Shown piece after piece: positions 1 to 11,069 of a DNA stretch of 64,000 nucleotides. Source of the stretch: Sordariomycetes sp. S80-01Y (Eukaryota; Ascomycota; Sordariomycetes); the NCBI GenBank assembly GCA_037042185.1, contig JAXQJY010000029.1:992001-1056000 (forward strand), read 5' to 3'. The position numbers and the translations under genes were made by a program. Under the pieces are notes generated by a model. That model searched no databases, was not told where the DNA came from, and saw only the letters and a list, made by a program, of their open reading frames with translations. The number at the start of each line of letters is the position of its first letter. The first letter of the stretch is position 1.

Positions 1-3000
1 CTTGCAAGTGCTGTCTTTGCAATCCTTGTACGTTTCCGGGATGTGCTGCGCCAGGGCGTCGGTGGCCGCTTTAGGATTGGCCTTCTTGTCGATGCGCGTG
101 TTGAAAGCCACGGGATTGAGCAGGTTAAGGTTCTCTACGGCGGTTGACAGACTCTGGGAGATCTCCGCAAAGACCTGAGAAGGTCCGTACTCGGGCTCAG
201 CGACATCTTTGGGCTCCTTCTTTTTGGGACTCTTCTCAGGCTTGGGCTCAGGTTCAGCCTCGGCCTCGGGCTCAGCGTCGTGCTCGTGATCTTTCTCGAT
301 CTCGATCTCGTGCCCGTCTTCATGCTGAGGCTTCTGCTGGGGCTCTTCAGGCTGGCTGGGCTCGTCGGCTTTCGGCTGTTCCTTGACTTCCTTCGCCTTC
401 TTTTCCGGCTCAGGCTTGGGTTTGGCGGGCTTCTCTTTCTTCTGCTTCTTCTTGCGTCCCATAATCGGTGCATGTTCTTCAGGCTGTATTTCCTTGAGGG
501 TCTCGGCAAGCACCTTGGTCTCCTGCTTGGTTTGGTCTTTGCGTTGCTTCCGCTGTTGGCTCTTTGTTGCAGCACGAGTATGTGCTGACCCAATTATAGA
601 GCTACCAGGCGGAGGCGAGCCGGCGCGTGAAGCTGAGACCGAGTTTGAAACCATCGAGGCCGTCTCGCTCATCATCTCACTGGGAGGGGTGCCAGGACGG
701 GTGTTGGAGATCGACATGGCTCTCGAGATGGCGGAGACTGGAGATCCGACAGGCACGACTTCAGGCTTGGGCGTGGAGACGAGACGAAGGGTTTTGGGTG
801 CTGCCTTGGGCGCCTGCGGCGACATGGCTGACGCAGCGGGTAACGACGGGAATGCCCCAGACTTCTCAGGAACAGCAGATGGCTCCTTCGAGGGCGACGC
901 AGTGATGTTGGTATCCACGGTGATTGGCACCCTCTCTGAAGCCTGAGCCTGAGCCTGAGCCTTAGCTGCCTCTGCCGCCTTTGCCGCAGCATCCTCCTCT
1001 GCAGTCTTCTGCTGCGCGACCTCTTCGGCAACCTTCTTCTTCTCTTCTTCCTTGGCAGCCTTTTCAGCTTCCCTAGCAGCCTTCTTGGCGGCCTTTTCGG
1101 CGTCTCTGGCTTCCTTCTTGGAAGCCTTCTCTGCTGCACGTTCTGCAGCCCTCTCGGCGCGTTCTGCCGCCTTGCTTGCGAGCTTAGCCTTCTTCGCTAT
1201 GGGGGTACCAGATGGAGTAGAGGCTGCCGGCGTTGCTGGCTGATCCTTCTCTTGGGTCTGCCGGCCCAGCGCTGGGAAGTCCTCGTCCTGCAAAGCTCCC
1301 TGAGCCGGCTCAGGCTGGGCGTGGGGTGACATGACCCTTGACAGCCCAGTCTCAGCTGCAAAAGCCTTGATGTTCTTCTTCGCGTCGCTCGAGGCAGGCG
1401 TAATCGGCCTCCGCTTGGTCTGTTCAGGCGTAACGACACCAGAGCTGAGACCGGGCGGCATCCTCGCTGGGGCAGGTGATGGGTGAGCATGACGAGATGC
1501 TGGCGAGCCTGTGGACGACTCAAAACCCGGCGGCGCCATCACGCCACTCGCGTTCTGCATGTATCGTTCGAATGTGTCGTCAGAAACTAACGCGTCGACC
1601 TCGTCCTCTGCTTCGTTAAGAAACGAGAAGTCGTCGTCTGGAAACGTTAGCCCATGCTCGTTCCGTACTGGACCAAGAAATGCAACGTCTACGCCATTAT
1701 GTACATGAGATGAGACAAGCTGGGCCTGCCACCATCGTCTTCCACGGGAACAAAGAGAGAGCGACTTGGAGAGAATAAAGTGGTAAGGTATATTCTGACC
1801 AAATGCCGCCAGCCTAGGCGGAGCGCGGTCTGTTAACGTACATGCCGAGTGGAAGACGATGATGGCGTGCCTGGCTCGGACCCCTTCGCCATCCCGGTCG
1901 TCGTGAAAAGAGTTGACGCCCAATGTAAGCCTATCAGCCACCGTTTGTGGCCAACCGTGCATTTCGCAGTCGGATTGCATGCGTATCCCGCAGGATCTGA
2001 CGGAACCTGCCCCCCTCTAACGCCCGTGTCGCAACAAAATCAAGAATAACAAAATTATGTTTCACCACCTGGGTATCCGTCTCATTCCATTCACCACCTA
2101 GTGGGATATCCGGCGTTGTACATCATGTTAGGGTACCCACCTTGACTCTGACCAAACAGCCCAGGGCCGGCTCCGGCGTTGTTCTGAGACTGATGCTGCA
2201 TCCTTGCTTGGAGTATGCTCGGGTCCGCAAGATCTACTAGGCCACTCCCCCCAGAGGAGGAAGTGTTAGCATGTCTGTGCTTCTTCCCCTTCTTCTTCTG
2301 CTTGGAACCAAAGTCTTGGAAACCGGGCTGGTTGCCGTACAGCGATCCCAAGAGACCGGGAGCTGGGCCAGGGGTGGAGGTCGAGGGAGGTGGGTACTGG
2401 TTTGAAAAAGAAGAAATCATGTACTCACGCTTACCGGCATCATGTGCCTGGCCGTTGCCTCCACGATTCCTACCGATGAGGCTCTGCAGCAACTCGTTCG
2501 ACGAGTCTTTGGGCGCCCCTCCAAACCCCGATCCCCCAAAACCTTGACCAAACATGTTGGGCGGCGTGCCCGTAGATTTGAGACCTGGTGGCGGGCCGGG
2601 CATGCTGGTGCCGTAAAATTGACTGCCCTGCGACTGGAACGAGTTGGGCATCATCGACGACTGCTGGGCCATGGCGCGGGGATTACCCGCCAGCTTGACA
2701 TTGGTTGTCGAGTTGCCGCCCTCATTGGCGAAACTGAACCGCGATGACTGGCGATTGTGACCCTGACCTTGGAACATGTTGCTTTGCCCGGCAATGCCCG
2801 GAGGACCTTGGTCGAATCCTTGTCCGCCCCGTTGCGAGAACAGTTGCTGCGGTGTGACCGTGCGACCAGGCTGCGAGCCCAGCGCAGGGCCAAAGGGGCC
2901 GTCGTTGTTCGTGCGTTGGATAGGGGGTTGAGCACCAGAACGACGCTGGTCAAAATTTTGAGTGTCGCCGCGATCACGTTCCTCGGGCTCACCACCGAGG

Positions 3001-4540
3001 GCAAGACTACCGCCAGTCTCAGGTTCGCCTTCTGAGGGTTCTTGAGGCTCTGTCTGCTCCTCTTGATCTGCTTCTAGTCTGTCGTCTTCCTCACGCATGA
3101 GTTTACGCCGTTCGCCACCGCGGATGTCAAACATGGGCGGGCCGTTTGGCACGTTGTTGTGGTCGAGAGGCGCCAGGCTCCAGTTTCGGAGCGCTTGCGT
3201 CAGTGCTCTCAAGCATCCTTCGGGGTATAGTTTGAGCAAATCGTTTATAGGATCCGGACGTGGCTCTTCACAAATGGGGGATGGTTGGGCGGCAGGTGCT
3301 TGGGTAGAACTGCTGGGCGCCTCGGACTCCTCGATAACTTCTTCAGAGGGCCTGGGCGCCGGAACAGCAGCCGTAACAGCTGGACTCGGTGCAGCGCCGC
3401 TTGTAGCATGGCTACCGCGGCGGCTTCGTTGGGGATTCCGTGCCCAGCTAGCTGCGGCTGGAAGTGCCGACGAGTCCACCCCGCCATCGGAGCCATCTTT
3501 GCTGGAGCTTCTAGCCATTGACTGAGTCGCGGGTGGTGGCGTAGGAGCTTCGGTCGGCTGGCGCATGGCTTGCCGTGAGGCACTGCCCCCGCCTGGTAAT
3601 GGTCGCTGGGTGTGAATGCTGTTCATTGACGATAAATCTTGCCGGGTGTAGCTGTCCTCATCCTCGCCCTGCTCGTGTAAGAACATGCACCCAGGATTAT
3701 TGCACTTCTCGTACTTCAGCCATGCTGAGCAGTACTTGGTTGTTCCGTGCTGTGCTTTGAGATATCGGTCGCCGTTAAGCGAGCCATGGACCGCTTGTAT
3801 ACATCGCGTTGCCTCATCGTGTCTCTCGAACGTAACATAAATGCCGAGCGACTGCTGTTGGCCGTCGGGGCTCTTTCGGTTGCTGATCGAGATCTTCTGG
3901 ATGTTTCCGTATTGTCCGAAAAACTCTGGTTTTCGTAAAGTCTTGAGCAGCTCGTCCTCCCGAACTGTTGGTGCTAGACCCGTAATGTAGACCAAATTCT
4001 TTTGGACGACGCGGACGCCGACGAGGTTTTTGCGGTTTTCTTTCTCGGCTTCACGTTTTTGAACCTCCTTGTGTTTTTGCTCTTGGGCTCGCTTCTTCTG
4101 GTTTTTATGGATGTTCGCACGGAACTCGGCGACCCTACTTAAGTTAGTCTTGAGGCGCGGTCGGGGTCATGGGACGAACTCTTCGGATGTAACGACTTTC
4201 CACTCTATCGTTTTCTCGTCGTAAGGTCTTCGACATGCCGGGCACAGGCCGTTCATGTTGTTCTTGATGTTGTTGAAGCAGAACTGGCACACCTGTCGGA
4301 CGTCAGCATGGAAGCATCAAATCGCGCCATACGGGTCTTACCTGGTAACCGCAGGGGCACGGTCGAAAGTTCCGATCCGAGAGATCGAAATCTTCGATAC
4401 AAAGAGGGCTGCGAGATTGTTAGCTTGATCCCCTGTGGCCATAGCTGCCCGAAAGCCCGGCAAAAGGCGCGTGTCGGGGAGTGTGGCGCGACTCACCATG
4501 TATCGCCCTCTTCGTCTATAAATGAATCTTGTGGTGCCAT
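1..4540 (-). CDS. NOT4: CCR4-NOT complex E3 ubiquitin ligase subunit NOT4 (partial, C-terminus off left edge)
   Basis: Not4 is the RING ubiquitin ligase of the CCR4-NOT deadenylase complex, acting in mRNA decay and co-translational quality control. The start at 4540 and the exons 4497-4540, 4342-4408, 4180-4292 and 4134 downward join in frame. They give a C4C4 RING at residues 15-57 (Cys 15, 18, 32, 34, 39, 42, 54, 57), a basic coiled segment, then an RRM (LVYITGLAPTVRED) and a C3H finger (CSAWLKYEKCNNPGCMFLH). Low-complexity Gln/Gly/Pro sequence follows. That exon reaches a stop at 2091, but a second open frame on the same strand runs from about 2010 to base 1 without a stop. It carries sequence typical of fungal Not4 C-termini (LQDEDFPALG, APKTLRLVSTPKPEV, KSQQRKQRKDQTKQE, IMGRKKKQKKEK). 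I infer an intron joining the two, somewhere between about 2150 and 1700; its exact ends are not determined. An isoform ending at 2091 is the alternative. Confidence 0.88.
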
Positions 4541-4855
4541 CGTGACAGTCTGTATTAGGAAGGGTGGAAAACTCGACGCGAGATGGTGTTGCGAAGAAAT
4601 GTGACGAATAGTAGAGATTCAAAGCCAGCAGCCAGCACGGGGGATAAAGTTCAGAAACTCGCTAGCCTAGGTGGAGCCTAGCGTGGTGACAGCAGTCACC
4701 TGACCCTTTCTGGACGACGCCGGTAAATTGTCGGAGATTTTGTCCAACCGCAGCTGGTGCGTTTCAATCCACGGCTGAAGCAATCATTGACCTTCCACGC
4801 CAGATCTCGCCCACCTCGAATCGTCAATTGGCCATCTCCTAACGCGAAACCGGCC
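4541..4855. promoter_or_regulatory. Divergent promoter region between NOT4 and NDUFS3
   Basis: About 315 bp separate the two divergent start codons, so both 5' leaders and promoters must lie here. I see no convincing TATA box and no ORF worth calling. Confidence 0.5.
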
Positions 4856-5774
4856 ATGGCGACCAGGTTTTCTCGAAGCGGGGCGCTTGCCTCAGCTCTC
4901 CGGCCTACGAAGACATCTGCGACGTGCCGCAATGCCCAGACTTTGCGCTGTCTCTCGACCACGAACTCCCGATATGTCGCAGTCGGACAGGAATCGAAGA
5001 ACATGCGCACCGCGCCTAGAGATCAGGCACCCGGAGCTCTGAAGGCCCCCATCGTCAACCCTGCAGACAAGTACCAGAGCAAGGCGGAGAATCTGCACCG
5101 GTACGGTGCCTGGTTGATGGGCTGCCTACCCAAGTATATCCAGCAGTTCTCGCTGTGGAAAGATGAGCTCACCATCTACACTGCTCCCTCCGGTATCATC
5201 CCGGTCATGCAGTTCTTGAAGTGTATGTTGATCACAGAGTCACTTGGGGGACCAGACTAATTTCTCAGACAACACGGCCGCCGAGTTTACGCAGGTCAGC
5301 ACAGTTACCTGCGCCGACTACCCGACCCGGGACAACCGCTTCGAGATTGTCTACAACCTCCTCTCCGTCCGCCACAACTCCCGAATCCGGGTCAAGACCT
5401 ACGCCGATGAGGCCTCTCCTGTTCCCAGCATCACCGGTCTCTTTGGCGGTGCCAACTGGTATGAGCGCGAAGTGTACGACCTTTACGGTGTCTTCTTCGT
5501 TGGCCACCCGGATCTGCGACGCATCATGACCGACTACGGCTTCGAGGGACACCCGCTGCGCAAGGACTTCCCTTTGACCGGATACACGGAGGTCAGGTAC
5601 GACGAGGAAAAGAAGCGCATTGTTACAGAGCCTCTCGAGTTGACTCAGGCGTTCCGCAACTTCGAGGGAGGTTCGAGCGCGTGGGAGCAGATCGGCCCCG
5701 GCGAGGAACGAACGCCCGAGACGTTCAAGCTGCCGACTGCCAAGCCGGAAGAAAAGACTGAGGAGAAGAAATAG
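4856..5774 (+). CDS. NDUFS3: NADH:ubiquinone oxidoreductase 30 kDa subunit (NDUFS3/NuoC family), mitochondrial
   Basis: This is a core subunit of the peripheral arm of respiratory complex I, in the matrix. Exons 4856-5222 and 5269-5774 (intron 46 nt, gtatgt to ctcag) give 290 residues, the usual length. The first 35 or so residues ([16 protein letters not shown] and onward) are Arg/Ser/Ala-rich and acid-free, as in a mitochondrial presequence. The family signature [12 protein letters not shown] followed by GHPDLRRI lies at about residues 187-205, and [14 protein letters not shown] follows. The C-terminal 20 residues are Lys/Glu-rich. I chose the ATG at 4856 because it begins the presequence. 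An in-frame ATG 99 nt upstream would add an extension without presequence character. The 51 kDa subunit of the same complex is encoded at 55.7 kb. Confidence 0.95.
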
Positions 5775-6930
5775 AGGGTTGTGAGGACTGTGTATGAGTT
5801 GTTAGATATTACATGCCCTAAACGGCAATCGATCCCCGACCTCTTTTGTTCAGCTGGGGGCCTCGATGCCCTGTGAAATGTTTTGGTTTTCACTGATGGT
5901 CGCCTCGAATGTTTCCAGTCGGGCAGGACATGACAAAGCTTGGCCACAATGTGCAACTTAGCAATCGGTTTTACAGAACCGTGGGCGTTCGTTTGGGAGC
6001 AACTTTGATCTGCCAGCATCGTTTTCAATTTAGGGAACTCCGGCTCTGATTGGTACTTCAAGAGTAAAATCCAACCAACGACCAGCGGAGCACAGCGTCA
6101 CTACAAGGGATTGGCGCCGCAGCCTCCAATCATGCAAGTCAGTTCGGCCCAAGCTTCGGCGGCTTTGCAGTTACGTGTGATCTGGGGGAATTTGGGGCCA
6201 CCGACGCTGTCGACGCGAATGCCATGATAGTGACCTACCTATGTAGAAGCAGCCTGGAGCCATATGCTATCGCTCACAAACAGAAGGCTGAACACATGGC
6301 TGGATCAATAACATGGATCCGCGTCCCAAGTCGATGACATCGTTGCCCAACAGAGGAGTCGTGGGCGTCGAAGCGCACTAACAACTCCGCACGTGACGCG
6401 AAACAGCGCTGGGCCCAGTGGTCAGTCGCCCAAGGAGACCTGAAGAGGCGCGCTAATGCGGAGCAGGCTACTGCCGCCCTTTGCAGGCAGGCTATTAGCG
6501 AAGACCACTATCTCATCTGGCACCCGATGCCACTCGCATCCTCCTAACGAAACGAATACCGACCGCACGACGCCTTCGAATCATCTGAATTGGCGAAAAG
6601 AGCTTTCAACGAGCGACGTACGAGCCTGGACGCGCCCAACCGCTGGCCCCTTTACAAAGGAAGCCCCTAATCGATAGTTCATCATTTCGGCCTCATGCGA
6701 CGATAGAATCGGCCAACACCCACTGCGTCGATTAAGGAGGTGCAGTTGTCTCTGCCTGAGGTCACTCGGTCGACAGTCACAACCCACCGCTTGCGCCCAC
6801 CTTGCTGTGGTGTCGCTTCGCCCATGAGAGGACTGGAACACTATCGTCCTTGATTTGGGATACAGCGAAGGATCGCGAAAGGGGACTACGGTGCCGCATA
6901 GGCCTCCATCGAGGCTTGTCCCCGTTCTCC
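5775..6930. other. Intergenic region, no gene seen
   Basis: This is the 3' flank of NDUFS3 and the long 5' flank and leader of the Zds1-like gene. ORFs here are short, lack codon bias and match nothing I recognise. I see no RNA gene. Confidence 0.5.
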
Positions 6931-9890
6931 ATGATGGTACGTCCTGGCCACTTCTGCTGTACGCAGTAGACTCTGTAATGTTTGCTTCGGGGTCGCTTCT
7001 CGTCCGGCTCTCAACAACTGCTTGCAAACGGTCTCCGACACTGTACTAACTTTGACAGGCCTCGCCTCGACCCCGCGGACATGTGGGTGGCAGCTTTGCC
7101 AGCCGACGCGGTCATGCCGGTCAACTCTCGATATCGGACCCGAGTCATCATGTCACCGAAGCCATCGGGACGCTCTATGGCGATGAGGACGAGAATGAGC
7201 AAGGACGCCCGTTGAGCTTCGTCGGAGGATCAGGGCACGAGGAGCAGATTCAGACTGTTAACCAAGACCGAAACCACTTATCCCCGATCGATGCTCGAAG
7301 ACCACTTGCCCGCTCGACCTCGGATCAGCCTCAGAGTTCACCGCAGCCTGAACATGGCAGCCTTCGGAAGTCCCAGACGCTGCCCATCAACACCTCAATT
7401 CAGCACAACGGTTCGAACGACAGAGGGCCACACTCTCCACGGTCACCGACGATATCGCTTCGGGATGTGCAAAATGACCCGAATACCTCGCAATTCCAGT
7501 TGACGGATATTGAAAACCCGAACGACATTGCACAGGAGCTGAGCAATCTGCAGGCGCTAAGGCGTATGTCTATGGACGTGGGGAACATGAAGGACCCTGA
7601 TATGCCGCCAATGACCCTGTCCAACATACCTTCGATGGCCCCAAGTGGCGATGACGACGAAGCTGACCCATCCCGACTGCTATGGGTTCCTGCGAGAGTT
7701 CACCCCGAACTTGCTCCCTCCGAATTCCAATCCTTCCTTGAGACACGAGTCAACTCCATAAGGCGCAGATCAAGGGATTCATCACTATCAGCAGACACAG
7801 ATCCAGGCCCTAATCGATCTGGAGCTTCACTTGGCATAGGTGGAGGATCTCTGAGGAGACAAAAGTCCACGCTGTCAAGGCAGGTTGATGCCGGGAATGA
7901 GAGTGCTGCCAGCTACGTTGATGGGGCAGATCAACTAGCACGGGCTCGTTCCCGTCATGCTCAGCACAATCGCGAACTCAGTCTAGATGACTTGGTCAAG
8001 GATCCGACAAAGACAGTGAAGAAGCTCGCTGAAGAGTCACAAACTCCCCCTGACGGCGCAGAGAGCAGCGCCGACGACATCATCCTACCAATGGCTCCTG
8101 GCATGGGCTTGCGGCGATCAACTCGTACGACTTATCGGAAAGGAGGCAGTTTGCGCTCGGCGCAGAGCGGTACTTCGAGGAGGCATGGAAGCCGTCATCA
8201 AGACAGCGAGGCGTCCGAACCTGCAGTGCCACCGATGCCAGACGCTCCGCCCGGCCACGGTCTGTCCAGAGTACAGTCCGAGCCGATCTCCGAGAGTTTC
8301 TCGAGGCCACCAAGGTCCTCCCGCCGACCTCAAGGTGGCATCATTCAAGAGTCACCCGAAACACTTGCCGCCTTGGAGGGCTCAAGCACATCCCCTGAAG
8401 AGCTATCCCCAGCGTCGCAATACCAAGATCAGCTCCCAATACGAAGTGCATCGACAGCAACCACGAGCGCGAGCCAAGCATATGAGCAGTCCCCTGATCA
8501 GAACTACGGCAACAGGGAGGCTCATATGAACAAGGAATCCCAAGAGGCCTACTTATCGGATCCTCCAGTGACTGAGCCGCCACCAAAGTCCATCAGACGG
8601 AAAGCCAGCCATAATACTACTGGCCAGCCACCTCAGCCGTCCCAATCGCCTCATCAGGCTCCAGCTCAACATGCTCAACAACATCCGCCCCAACAACAGT
8701 TCACGTCCAAGACTCAGCACCAGCACCAAACCCAATCTCAAAACTTGGACGAGCAGCTGGGATCTGGGCCGTCACCTTTCCCGAGCAGCGCTTCCGGTCG
8801 GACAGACAACCTTACATTCATTCCTACCATTAACGAAGAGAAGAAGCCCGACAAGAAATCCAAGAAGGACGACGACAGCTCATCGACGAAATCGTCCGGC
8901 AGCGCTTGGAAAGGGTGGTTCAAAGGTGGCAACAGCGATGACAAGAAGAAAGACGACGGTAAAAAGTCAAAGACGAAGCAATTGGTCGAGAAGGCTCAGG
9001 ACAATGTTCGCTTGGATGTTATCCAAAGCTCGATTGAGAAGACCTCAGCACCTCCGAAGGGTCGCGAGAGCTTCGTACTAGACCGAGATGCGGTCGACTC
9101 GAAACTTCAGGAGGAACGCAAGAAGGAAAACAACCGCCGCAGTGACTCTAAGAAGGAGAAGGACGGCAGCATATTCTCGTCCATCTTTGGTGGCAGCAAG
9201 AAGAAGGAAGAGAAGGATCGCAATAGCAAGAGGAGTCACCACCTTCGCGTGCCGTCCGAGCAGCCCGTGGTCAAGCATCTGGAACCCGACGTCGACTACC
9301 ATTGGACACGCTTCCCTTTGTTGGAAGAGAGGGCCATTTACCGAATGGCCCACATCAAACTGGCCAACCCTCGCCGCCCGCTCATTAGCCAAGTGCTGCT
9401 CAGCAACTTCATGTACAGCTACCTTGCCATCGTGCAGGCTATGCATCCAAACATGAACGTTCCTGTTTCGCCTCAGCAGAAACGGCAGGAGGAGGAGGCT
9501 CGCCGGAAACGAGAAGAGGAGGAGTATCTTGCACAACAACAGGCTGACGATGAAGGGATGGAGCAGTACGATTTTGATTATCATCGGGTAAGTTCAACTG
9601 CACGCGAAATGATCCCGCCGCCTAACCGCGTACAGGGGCACGCACAGTACGCCGACCAAGGGTCTAATGGCTCAGTCGAGTACGTAGACGAAGCCCAGAT
9701 CTACGAAGACGAGCACGGTGATAGCTACAATCAGCACCACCATCAACAAGGTCATCACCATCAACAGCACCATCACCGACATCAAGATTATGGATACGAT
9801 TCTCAAGACCAGTACGATCACAAGGACTACTACCAATACCACGATCAAGGAGGCCATCGGCGTCACGACGGTCGGGATGATATGTGGTGA
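6931..9890 (+). CDS. ZDS1: Zds1/Zds2-like protein (PP2A-Cdc55 regulator) with His-rich tail
   Basis: Zds proteins bind the B-type subunit Cdc55 of protein phosphatase 2A and control mitotic entry and exit and cell polarity. Exons are 6931-6936 (ATG ATG), 7059-9587 and 9636-9890, giving 929 residues. The tiny first exon is inferred: ATGATG precedes a gtacgt donor and joins in frame to MASPRPRG, and the conserved N-terminal motif (HHVTEAIGTLYGDED) follows. Residues 30-740 are Ser/Pro/Gln-rich and apparently disordered, with Lys-rich stretches. The Zds_C domain is at about residues 746-805 (YHWTRFPLLEERAIYRMAHI, LANPRRPL, QVLLSNFMYSYLAIVQAMHP). Unusually, about 120 residues follow it, ending in a His/Gln/Asp/Tyr-rich tail. 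The last intron (48 nt, gtaagt, ctaac, acag) is a multiple of three with no stop, so its retention would leave the frame open. Confidence 0.9.
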
Positions 9891-11069
9891 CTACATGGCA
9901 GCGACAGCAGCAGCAGCAACGACAACATCCCCAACGGCGGAAATGCTGACAACAACTGGCTCTAGTTGCTACGACTTCTACTTGCTCTCCCTCGATATAT
10001 ATAGAGTCGCCAAGGTTCATCGATCGAACAGGCGGCAAGTTCCATCCTCTGTGTATAATGTCTTGTATGGGGTGGCGGCATCGCAGCATATGGCGGAGTT
10101 CATCGGTTTCCAGCGAGGCACACAGTGATTGAGGACCACTACACACACACACACGCACACACACAACTGCCTTGCATATATCTGTACTGGGATTAGCGAC
10201 AGCGATGACGGCGCCTAGCTCTTCATTTTCAATTTCTTATTTCTCTCTCAAAAGGTAACGTTTACTGTGGGTCGTTCTCGCAGCCTGCGCAGGGTATCAA
10301 GATGGGACAATTACGGACCGTCATAAGGAAGAGGGCGAATTCGCGTGTGGTTTACGGTGAACTTGGGGTGTGGGCATGATACACTATGCACGTCTGTAGG
10401 ATAGCTGCGAGGAAGCAAAATATAAAAAAAGAACTCGACATGGAGCAAGAGTCCGCATAAGCAATGACCACTATAAACTAACCTGACGTGAGGAGGTGGC
10501 ATCGAGCTCGTATTATTCCGTGGTGTTCAGCGTGCACTCAAGCTGACCAAGCTCACCACCTGCGCTCCAACGAAACGAAGCCTCTATGGAACGCACCTAA
10601 GCCGTCAGTAAATTTAACAGTCTCTTGGGCACACCTTCATTATCCTCAACGTGCAATAAGCCACCGCGAGGGAGTGAAAAAAAGGCATGTTGGCAAAGTA
10701 CTGCAGGGTAGTCTACCAGCTCAGCCGATCTTTAAGCGGTCATCTATAGGTGGGAACCCCTGCGCGCTAAACCGCAAATAGCAACGACGGGCGTCGCGTT
10801 TCTCGGTGCACCTCCCAGAAAATTATCTCCAGCCAAAAGCCCCAGAGCCGTAATACAGCGCGAAGCTCTGCCACGATCAAATATCACCCCCTTCAACCCT
10901 CCTACAACCGCCACCTTTCCTCATCGTATCGCGCTTTCTTTACTCTTTTGATACCCATAATCTCTTCGAGCTTCCCCTCTCTCTCGATTTCCGACGCGCA
11001 GGCCCCCCTTACTTGCCTCTCGAACCACTCCTGCTACGAAGCGCGCGCATTCGGTCCCTGAACGATAGA
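9891..11069. other. Intergenic region with simple repeats
   Basis: This is the 3' flank of the Zds1-like gene and the promoter and leader of the DUF2433 gene. It begins with a CAG/CAA-rich stretch (about 9899-9935) just after the stop codon, continues with a CA repeat, and ends with a pyrimidine-rich tract (about 10930-10995) typical of fungal core promoters. No convincing gene. Confidence 0.5.
10141..10166 (+). repeat. (AC)n microsatellite
   Basis: Thirteen AC dinucleotides, interrupted once by a G at 10155, lie in the 3' flank of the Zds1-like gene. Confidence 0.9.

Noticed and set aside
135-593. Arg/Ser-rich minus-strand ORF resembling an SR protein
   Set aside because: It is an out-of-frame reading of the NOT4 C-terminal coding region; the true frame gives Lys/Glu/Pro-rich sequence with NOT4 motifs.
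2397-2428. Intron-like stretch (gtgagt to cag) within the NOT4 exon
   Set aside because: Only 32 nt long, shorter than fungal introns here, and removal would break the reading frame.
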